Assembly (NCBI GenBank): GCA_035392025.1
Contig: DAOPMC010000017.1
Location: forward strand, 1-28,342
Direction: 5' to 3'
From: DAOPMC01 sp035392025
Lineage (GTDB): Bacteria; Bacillota_I; Bacilli_A; RF39; UBA660
DNA length: 28,342 nucleotides
Shown: piece by piece, positions 23,360 through 28,342 of the stretch
How positions within the stretch are numbered: position 1 is the stretch's first letter
How the letters are laid out: every line of letters starts with the position of its first letter
Notes under the pieces: generated by a model
The model's database searches: none
Told to the model about the DNA's origin: nothing
The model's input: the letters and a program-made list of their open reading frames with translations, nothing else
Program-made: the position numbers and the translations under genes

Positions 23360-23453
23360 TTTATCACCCTTTCTATTATACCGCGTAATTATAAATTTTT
23401 AAAATGAGTAGTTTTAGTTACTAATTTTAACCTTTTTTTAAGTCTTAAAAGCA

Positions 23454-23494
23454 TAAAAAAACTCTCAAACCCTTTGTTTTATTGAGTTTGAGAG
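23454..23494 (-). terminator. Terminator after cassette B
   Basis: CTCTCAAAC and GTTTGAGAG make a 9-bp stem with a T7 run on the minus strand. It stops transcripts from cassette B and module copy 2 before the XRE gene. Confidence 0.8.
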
Positions 23495-23507
23495 CAGTAT
23501 TATTCAT

Positions 23508-23789
23508 AATGGGGCGAAGGTCTACTATTTTCTCAGCCCATCAACTCACTAGTTAAACACACAATACCGCATTTTCTAGTGAAAGTCTATTATTTTAAGA
23601 CATACATTTGTAATACATATTCGATACGTTTTTAATACAAAGGTCAAACCTTTATATTACGGTGTATTGCGTGTCATTTTAGAATTGTTTTCGTTCGAGT
23701 TTTATGATTTTTCACAACTTTATTTTTAACGATTTTTCACATCAATACAATTTTTTCACACTTTTTTAACACCTAGGAAGCCCCACCCT
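23508..23789. repeat. Island module, copy 2: tRNA-His-like core, conserved block, 11-bp iterons
   Basis: Second copy of the module at 20492. Its left edge AATGGGGCGAA (23508-23518) is identical over 11 bp to the tRNA-His 3' end at 25804-25814, in the same orientation. The CATAC/AATAC/GATAC repeats end at 23605, 23616, 23627 and 23638, exactly 11 bp apart. About 35 extra bases lie between TTTATATTA and TCGAGTTTTAT compared with copy 1. Several TTTTTCACA units follow, then GAAGCCCCACCCT at 23777-23789. It contains no open frame. It follows the lipoprotein gene of cassette B on the minus strand. Confidence 0.75.
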
Positions 23790-23881
23790 CCAATACCAAA
23801 AAAGCTCTTTTAAATTATCTCTAAAATTCTTATTATTCGTCCTATAATTTTGGAAGATAAAAGCACGTTTTTTAACAATTT

Positions 23882-24730
23882 TTATTTTAGCTTTATTTTC
23901 ATTATTTTATCCCCAATTGGATTTCCGTCTTTATCAAAAGATACAGTCTTAGGATAGCCTTCATAATCAACATTTTGGTTTGTATCAAAATCTTTTATTA
24001 TTATTGTTCCAGTTTTACTTGCCAAGTTATCATTTTTATAAAAAGGCGTATCCCAATATTGAAATTGTCTACTTATTCTGCCAACTCGAATATTGCCTAT
24101 TCCATTTGGTTTTGATGGATCATTCCAAAACATTGAAACTTCATAAGACTTTTTAGGTTCTTCACCTTCAAATTCTAATTTGATGACAAATGTAGCATCT
24201 TGAAATGTTAAAGATAATACTCCATCAGGATATTTATCTGTAAACGAAACTTCTATTTCTTTTTCTTTAGAATAATAAGCAGGATCAGGACGTTCTTCAT
24301 TACTTTCATTAGGTATAAATTCAACAATTGTCTTTTTATTCAAAGGGTTACGAATATAAATGTCCTCTTTAGTTACTATAAACATTTCTAATTTAGTTTT
24401 ATCCTTATTATCCATATGATTTATATATGTTCCTACGTCTTGATCCCAATTAAAATTCAAATCTAGAACATATTCTCCGTTTTCATCTGTTTCAAACGGT
24501 CCAAATGCCGATTGATTAGCTTCTCCAGCTTCTGTATTTCTTGCACCGATATGCATAAAATAAATTAAATAACCGCCTTTTTCTTCTTTATTAGTTACTT
24601 TTGTTTTGATAACTAATTTATCATTTTTTTCATCTTGTTTTTCATTTTTAGTATTTCCCTTTAGAGCGTTAGAACCACATCCACATACCAATAAAATTAA
24701 AGTAAATAAAATTATAAATTTTTTAAACAT
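23882..24730 (-). CDS. Lipoprotein, function unknown
   Basis: A 282-residue secreted lipoprotein. The signal peptide MFKKFIILFTLILLVCGC has a lipobox ending at Cys19. A polar linker (NTKNEKQDEKNDK) precedes a beta-rich domain with Ig-like features (LNFNWDQDVGTYI, EIEVSFTDKYPDGVLSLTF). No catalytic motif is seen and I do not know the family. GAGGAG precedes the ATG, and TGATAAAAT at 24753-24761 is a likely extended -10 with a strong AT palindrome upstream. It is the last gene of cassette B. Confidence 0.75.
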   Translation of the reverse strand: MFKKFIILFTLILLVCGCGSNALKGNTKNEKQDEKNDKLVIKTKVTNKEEKGGYLIYFMHIGARNTEAGEANQSAFGPFETDENGEYVLDLNFNWDQDVGTYINHMDNKDKTKLEMFIVTKEDIYIRNPLNKKTIVEFIPNESNEERPDPAYYSKEKEIEVSFTDKYPDGVLSLTFQDATFVIKLEFEGEEPKKSYEVSMFWNDPSKPNGIGNIRVGRISRQFQYWDTPFYKNDNLASKTGTIIIKDFDTNQNVDYEGYPKTVSFDKDGNPIGDKIMKIKLK

Positions 24731-24752
24731 ATTAATCTCTCCTCTTATTAAT

Positions 24753-24788
24753 ATTTTATCATAATTATAATTTTTTTATTATAATTAT
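24753..24788 (-). promoter_or_regulatory. Promoter of the lipoprotein gene with AT palindrome
   Basis: TGATAAAAT (24761-24753) is an extended -10. Directly upstream, ATAATTATAAT and ATTATAATTAT form a perfect 11-bp inverted repeat around T6 (24761-24788), where a -35 or operator would lie. Confidence 0.45.
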
Positions 24789-24878
24789 TTAACTTTATTA
24801 AAATAATATTTGATTGTTCTATAGCAACATGTTTACCATTATACCAAGTAATATCAATATTTTTAGTACTCCAATACT
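24780..24878 (-). pseudogene. Possible coding remnant without a start
   Basis: After the 48-residue frame stops, a different minus-strand frame reads KYWSTKNIDITWYNGKHVAIEQSN and goes on for some 15 more residues. It has no start codon or ribosome binding site. Its residue mix looks like a real protein end and not random AT-rich sequence. It may be the 3' part of a decayed gene. I do not recognise the family. Confidence 0.3.
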
Positions 24879-24899
24879 TTCACTTGTTCTTTTAACTTG

Positions 24900-25046
24900 T
24901 TATTTGATACTATAGTTTTCAAATATTTTGAAGTTATCATCTATATTTTCGTGTAATGTTTGCCTACTAGGAATTAGATATTGATTTTTTAAAAAGGTTT
25001 TATATTTTTTAATATCCATTTTACTTAAATCTATATTGTATTTCAT
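24900..25046 (-). CDS. Small 48-residue protein, perhaps a shortened gene
   Basis: A short frame from ATG 25046 to TAA 24900 with a strong AGGAGG seven bases upstream. It begins MKYNIDLSKMDIKKYKTFLKN, then YLIPSRQTLHENIDDNFKIFEN. The text looks like the N-terminus of a longer helical protein (helix-hairpin-helix/DUF4332-like start, from memory). The following 150 bases hold out-of-frame coding-like sequence. So this may be the surviving 5' part of a broken gene. It follows the DUF7000-like gene by 28 bases in the same direction. Confidence 0.5.
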   Translation of the reverse strand: MKYNIDLSKMDIKKYKTFLKNQYLIPSRQTLHENIDDNFKIFENYSIK

Positions 25047-25074
25047 TTTTTGACCTCCTACAAACACTTTTTGT

Positions 25075-25569
25075 TTATACTAAAATATCATTTGTATCAT
25101 TGATAAAGTCGTCTATATTTAATTTTATTTCTATCAACATTCGTTCTATATTGTCGTAATCACAATTTTTTATGATTTTAGATTTTAATATGTAGTCTGT
25201 TCTATTTGGATTATTAGTTAAAGTGTGTTTTATTAATTTATTTTTTAAATTTTCATAGAAATAAACCTGTACTTTTCTATTAACGCCTGCTAACCAAATC
25301 TCATAGTCAAATTTTTGATGAATAAAAGCTATAACTATTTTCAGATTTTTTGATTTTAGATTTTGATTTGTGAATTGAAAATAAGAGTAATCCATATTAT
25401 TTTCAACTATATTACTTGTAAATATATAACTTGGCATTTCTTTTTCTAAATATGTTCTTAAATAACGAAAAAATCTAACAAATTCTTGATATCCTTTTTG
25501 CAAATTAGTAGTTTGAATAATATTTTTATAATCATTTATATAATTACTATTTACTTTTATAATAATCAT
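25075..25569 (-). CDS. DUF7000-like protein with uncertain (possibly AUA) start
   Basis: A cytosolic protein of about 160 residues. The features YQEFVRFFRYLRTYLEK, DYSYFQFTNQNLKSKNLKIVIAFIHQKFDYEIWLAG and the last helix resemble the DUF7000 family, whose role is unknown. The start is unclear. The longest frame begins with GTG 25581, but TATAAT at 25591-25586 puts the transcript start near 25579, downstream of it. ATG 25569 touches the AAAGGAG (25570-25576) with no spacer. ATA 25560 lies 9 bases from it and gives MKVNSNYINDY, which fits a normal N-terminus. I list the ATG as the cautious choice. It is the first gene of cassette B. Confidence 0.65.
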   Translation of the reverse strand: MIIIKVNSNYINDYKNIIQTTNLQKGYQEFVRFFRYLRTYLEKEMPSYIFTSNIVENNMDYSYFQFTNQNLKSKNLKIVIAFIHQKFDYEIWLAGVNRKVQVYFYENLKNKLIKHTLTNNPNRTDYILKSKIIKNCDYDNIERMLIEIKLNIDDFINDTNDILV

Positions 25570-25585
25570 CTCCTTTAACACCCTA

Positions 25586-25594
25586 ATTATAGCA
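25586..25594 (-). promoter_or_regulatory. Extended -10 promoter of cassette B operon
   Basis: TGCTATAAT on the minus strand with TTGGAA 18 bases upstream. Its position rules out GTG 25581 as translation start of the next gene. Confidence 0.55.
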
Positions 25595-25641
25595 TATTTT
25601 ATTTAAAAATTCCAAATGATACTATTACAAAAGATAGTATT

Positions 25642-25695
25642 AAATAATACAATTTGTTAGCACCTCTCAATACATTTTTAATACGAATTTAATCA
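25642..25695. repeat. Iteron block upstream of cassette B operon
   Basis: AAATAATACA, then TTAGCAC, then AATAC, AATAC and AATCA ending at 25673, 25684 and 25695, 11 bp apart. It aligns to the block at 23003-23056. It lies about 110 bases inside the tRNA-His border. Confidence 0.6.
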
Positions 25696-25745
25696 CTAAG
25701 TCCTAATAAAAAGGTTTATTATATTTAATTTACAAATTTTATGTA

Positions 25746-25791
25746 AAAAGAAAACTCCTAAAACTTTATTAAATTAAAGTTTTTAGGAGTT
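25746..25791 (-). terminator. Terminator downstream of tRNA-His
   Basis: CTCCTAAAAACTTT and AAAGTTTTAGGAG form a long stem, followed on the minus strand by TTTTCTTTTT. It lies 15 bases from the encoded CCA. Confidence 0.8.
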
Positions 25792-25805
25792 AGATTCCTT
25801 ATAAA

Positions 25806-25882
25806 TGGGGCGAATAGTGGGAATCGAACCCACGCATACCAGAGCCACAATCTGGCGTGTTAACCACTTCACCATATTCGCC
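25806..25882 (-). tRNA. tRNA-His (anticodon GTG)
   Basis: On the minus strand the acceptor GCGAATA pairs with TATTCGC. The extra G at -1 and discriminator C at 73 are the histidine identity pair. The anticodon stem CCAGA/TCTGG encloses TTGTGGC, giving GTG. The T-arm GTGGG-TTCGATT-CCCAC is canonical. CCA is encoded. Its 3' end, AATGGGGCGAA on the plus strand, recurs at 23508. Confidence 0.97.
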
Positions 25883-26005
25883 ATTTAACTAATACTCACT
25901 TATTCTAACATTTTTTAGTCAAAAATACAAGTATTACTTGAAAAGTAGGACAATAAACCATTCAATCGCCTTAGACATTCATAATATAAACCAGGAGGAA
26001 AAATA

Positions 26006-26374
26006 ATGAATAACCAAACAAATAACATAGATCCATATGCTGGATTTATGAAAGGAAATCTTTTTAACAATTTGTATGATCCATACAAAAACTATATGTA
26101 TGCGACAATCAAACCAACTAACGAAAAAGATTATATGATGTTAACTATGCAAACTTATTCTTTTGCACTTACTGATTTAAACTTATATCTTGATGTCAAT
26201 CCTACCGATACTAATATGATACAGCTATATAACGACTATCTAAGCAAATATAAACAGGCACTCAATCAATATGAAACAAAGTATGGCCCTATTACTTTAA
26301 CAAGTGATAAACTAAATCAAAATGTATGGGTTTGGGATTCAACTACTTGGCCATGGGAGGTAAATTATGTTTAA
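26006..26374 (+). CDS. cotJB: CotJB-type spore-coat-like protein with CotJA-like N-terminus
   Basis: A 122-residue protein. Residues 40-122 match CotJB: LTMQTYSFALTDLNLYLDVNP, a tyrosine-rich helix (YNDYLSKYKQALNQYETKYGP) and the tryptophan-rich end VWDSTTWPWE. The N-terminus (DPYAGFMKGNLFNNLYDPYKNY) resembles the repeat core of CotJA, so the two small coat proteins may be fused. AGGAGG lies before the ATG. The stop overlaps the start of cotJC. In Bacillus these genes serve the spore coat under sigma-E; I see no sigma-E promoter here, and the proteins may act in oxidative defence. Confidence 0.85.
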   Translation: MNNQTNNIDPYAGFMKGNLFNNLYDPYKNYMYATIKPTNEKDYMMLTMQTYSFALTDLNLYLDVNPTDTNMIQLYNDYLSKYKQALNQYETKYGPITLTSDKLNQNVWVWDSTTWPWEVNYV

Positions 26375-26927
26375 ATATGAAAAAGCTTTGGAGTACCCAA
26401 TAAATATTAAGAATAAAGATCTTAAAATGGCAAAATTATTAGTTACGCAATATGGCGGAGCAAATGGAGAACTAGGGGCTGCCCTAAGATATTTAAACCA
26501 GCGCTTTCATATGCCAGATGGCAGAGGAAAAGCCTTATTAACTGATATTGGTACTGAAGAATTAGGCCATGTTGAAATGATTCAGACAATGATATACCAA
26601 CTCACAAAAGATGCCACAATCGCCGAATTAAAAGCTGCTGGACTTGATTCAAACTACGCTGAACATGGATATGATATGTTTCCAACTGATGCCAATGGTG
26701 TCCCTTTTACAGCCGCTTATTTTGCTGCAGTTGGTGATGCAATTGCCAACCTTGTAGAAGATATGGCAGCAGAAGAGAAAGCAAGAGCCACATACGAACA
26801 TTTAATCACTCTCACCAATGATAAAGACTTAATCGAACCATTGCTATTTTTAAGGCAACGTGAAATAATACACTTTACTAGATTTAAAGAATTATATGAT
26901 TATTACAAATCAAAAGGACTTAACTAA
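26367..26927 (+). CDS. cotJC: CotJC, manganese-catalase-like protein
   Basis: A 186-residue ferritin-like four-helix protein. Dimetal ligands sit in GGANGELGA, EELGHVE, MAAEEKARATYEH and REIIHFTRF, giving the Glu/His set of manganese catalases. The family length is about 190 residues. It should degrade hydrogen peroxide, or serves as a coat component. GGAGG within the end of cotJB and an 8-base overlap (ATGTTTAA) show coupling. It may protect the oxygen-sensitive Fe-S enzymes of this anaerobe. Confidence 0.93.
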   Translation: MFKYEKALEYPINIKNKDLKMAKLLVTQYGGANGELGAALRYLNQRFHMPDGRGKALLTDIGTEELGHVEMIQTMIYQLTKDATIAELKAAGLDSNYAEHGYDMFPTDANGVPFTAAYFAAVGDAIANLVEDMAAEEKARATYEHLITLTNDKDLIEPLLFLRQREIIHFTRFKELYDYYKSKGLN

Positions 26928-26938
26928 GTCCCTTTTTC
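26912..26938. terminator. Terminator shared by cotJC and membrane-protein gene
   Basis: AAAGGACTT and AAGTCC with a short loop, followed by T5 on the plus strand. It overlaps both convergent ends. Confidence 0.7.
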
Positions 26939-27366
26939 TTGCTTACTTTTTTAGTCTTATTATCAAAGATATCTATATCTTGTTTATCCATTCCAGTAAT
27001 AATTATAGTATTTGCAATAATACCAATTACTATAATTGAAAATAATCCAAATATCGTTTTAAAATAATCATCATTCATTATATAAAATTCATCTGATATA
27101 GATTTTAAATATGTCATGCCAATAACAACCACAAATATTTCAAATATAATATATATAATATTATAACCTAGTAATTTATTCATATTATGTTCTTTAAATA
27201 ACATACCAAAGATACCTAGAACTACAAATAAGAATATTAGTATTAAAAAAAATATTCCAAAAAAACCAGTATTTTTCATAACATCAAGCATTTCCATAAT
27301 AAACCACATTACTGGTATTAGTAATAATGATCTTACAATATATAATACTTTAATTGCTTTTTTCAT
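26920..27366 (-). CDS. Four-helix membrane protein, unknown
   Basis: A 148-residue protein with four hydrophobic helices (about 8-25, 34-55, 66-86 and 104-124) and a charged C-terminal tail with DKQDIDIFDNKTKKVSKKK. No family is recognised. AGGAAGT precedes the ATG. Its start overlaps the stop of the AAA+ ATPase gene by one base (TAATG), so the two are translated together and may act together at the membrane. Confidence 0.7.
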   Translation of the reverse strand: MKKAIKVLYIVRSLLLIPVMWFIMEMLDVMKNTGFFGIFFLILIFLFVVLGIFGMLFKEHNMNKLLGYNIIYIIFEIFVVVIGMTYLKSISDEFYIMNDDYFKTIFGLFSIIVIGIIANTIIITGMDKQDIDIFDNKTKKVSKKKGLS

Positions 27367-28286
27367 TATATTACTTCCTCTTCTTTTGGTTCTTCCTTAT
27401 CCAATAAATCTTTAAATTCTTTATTAAACCTTGTGCTTTCTTTTCTTTTTATGTCGTCATATATTGCTTTTGAATTTAATATCGCTTGTCTTACATGTCT
27501 TAATAAAACAGTATCTTGATTTTCAAACACAGCATTAGAGAAAGCCTGTCTTAGCATTGTTAATGCTACATCGGGATATCTTGATTGATTTTCATAGACT
27601 CTATTATACTCTTTAGTTACATCTACTAAAAATGCCGATATCTTTTCGTGAATAAATGCTGTATATCCTAATTTAGCCCCTGTTTGATGCTCTATTTTAG
27701 GAATAGTTCCAACTAATATTTTAATAGCTTGTTCTCTAGTTGGTTCTGATACACTGACTTTTTCAAATCTTCTTAAGAATGCTTTATCTCTTAAAATATA
27801 TCTTTCATATTCATCAGTAGTTGTCGCACCAATTAGCTTAACATCTCCTCTACCAAGTGCTGTTTTAAACATATTGGCAAAGTCTAATGCTCCTTGATCT
27901 TTACTACCAATTAGAGTATGAATTTCATCAATAAATACAATAAATTTATTTTTTTCTTTTAACTCAGTTACTAAGGTAAGTACCCTACTATCTCCAGTAT
28001 TTTTCTCAACCCCTATTAATGCCTGAGTATCAATTTTAACAATTGTATAATCTTTTAATGCATCTGGCACATTACCTTTATGAATTTGATATGCAAGTCC
28101 TTCTACTATAGCCGTTTTACCTATACCAGGTTTACCCGTTAAAATGGCAGATTTATCTGGTGTCAAAAGAATTAAAATTAGTTCTTTAATTTCTTTTTCT
28201 CTCCCTATTGCAGGATCTGTAATATATTCTTTTGTAGAAAAATTATCACCATATGCTTCAACAAAACCTTTTTTAATATCTTCCAT
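27366..28286 (-). CDS. Single-domain AAA+ ATPase related to ClpB/ClpC first ring
   Basis: A protein of about 306 residues with one AAA+ module of the Clp D1 type. It shows the inter-domain entry DPAIGREKEIKELILIL, Walker A GKPGIGKTAIVEGLA, the TLVTELKEKNKFIVFIDEIHTLIG Walker B, IGATTTDEYERYI sensor 1 and FLRRFEKVSV with the arginine finger pair. The lid follows (SRYPDVALTMLRQAFSNAV). There is no Clp N-domain, no middle coiled coil and no D2 ring, and the chain ends in an acidic tail. ATG 28286 is preferred over GTG 28295 because the family-like text begins there; the binding site is weak for both. It may unfold or remodel membrane-linked targets with its coupled partner. Confidence 0.8.
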   Translation of the reverse strand: MEDIKKGFVEAYGDNFSTKEYITDPAIGREKEIKELILILLTPDKSAILTGKPGIGKTAIVEGLAYQIHKGNVPDALKDYTIVKIDTQALIGVEKNTGDSRVLTLVTELKEKNKFIVFIDEIHTLIGSKDQGALDFANMFKTALGRGDVKLIGATTTDEYERYILRDKAFLRRFEKVSVSEPTREQAIKILVGTIPKIEHQTGAKLGYTAFIHEKISAFLVDVTKEYNRVYENQSRYPDVALTMLRQAFSNAVFENQDTVLLRHVRQAILNSKAIYDDIKRKESTRFNKEFKDLLDKEEPKEEEVI

Positions 28287-28310
28287 AATTATCACGTATA
28301 ATCTAATTAT

Positions 28311-28334
28311 GGTCTAAATGACCTATATTAGACC
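28311..28334. repeat. Inverted repeat upstream of the AAA+ gene
   Basis: GGTCTAA and TTAGACC, 7-base arms with 10 between. On the plus strand CCTTTCTT follows, so it could end a plus-strand gene coming from beyond the window, or be an operator of the AAA+ gene. Confidence 0.4.
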
Positions 28335-28342
28335 CCTTTCTT

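Noticed and set aside
20795..24730. Prophage
   Set aside because: Only an XRE regulator is phage-like; there are no structural, packaging or replication genes between the two tRNAs.
25655..25690. CIRCE (HrcA) element suggested by TTAGCAC at 23018 and 25657
   Set aside because: No GAGTGCTAA partner lies nine bases away in either place; the match belongs to the iteron block.
20492..25814. CRISPR array or integron attC cassettes
   Set aside because: The repeats are too few and far apart for CRISPR, and the modules lack the paired R-box palindromes and integrase of an integron.
28305..28340. CtsR operator upstream of the Clp-like gene
   Set aside because: On the minus strand GGTCTAA and GGTCATT are present, but the spacing is one base too long and both halves carry mismatches. 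The inverted repeat is the better description.

Overview
The window is very AT-rich, with frequent AGGAGG-type ribosome binding sites, gene-dense strand blocks and short intergenic hairpins. Genes end with TAA, TAG and TGA and tryptophan is read from TGG, so the standard bacterial code applies. A trimeric [FeFe]-hydrogenase, a class I fructose-bisphosphate aldolase, CotJ-type proteins, a minimal SUF system and a heterodimeric ABC exporter point to an anaerobic low-GC Bacillota. A gut Bacilli lineage with a reduced genome is plausible, but that placement is inference.

Layout: 132-4074 (+) is a hydrogenase operon (NuoE-like, NuoF-like and catalytic subunits). It converges on a class I aldolase (4076-4963, -). 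A truncated DUF362 gene (5077-5319, +) follows. An NAD-dependent epimerase and a sirtuin form a minus-strand pair (5350-7134). Positions 7208-11578 hold a MarR regulator followed by a two-gene heterodimeric ABC exporter. The first half-transporter has two in-frame TAA codons, and the second lacks any ATG/GTG/TTG start at its expected N-terminus. tRNA-Gly(GCC), rsmI, a small membrane protein, deoD and a membrane protein follow. A holin-like gene with a frameshifted CHAP amidase and a secreted polysaccharide deacetylase occupy 14972-17591. An ArsR-SufC-SufB operon with its own promoter and operator lies at 17654-19668, followed by a CmpB-type membrane protein.

Between tRNA-Gly(CCC) at 20376-20449 and tRNA-His at 25806-25882 is an accessory island. 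It contains two minus-strand gene cassettes of about 3.0 and 2.3 kb. At the left edge of each cassette lies a related non-coding module of about 265 bp. Each module begins with TGGGGCGAA, the sequence of the tRNA-His 3' end, and contains four AATAC-type repeats spaced exactly 11 bp apart. A second conserved iteron block precedes the operon promoter in each cassette. No recombinase is encoded. I read this as a tandem array of integrase-less elements at tRNA-His, and it is the most unusual structure in the window.

Right of the island are a CotJA/CotJB-like protein with CotJC (26006-26927, +), then on the minus strand a membrane protein and a single-domain Clp-type AAA+ ATPase. Many promoters across the window share an extended -10 element of the form TGnTATAMT.
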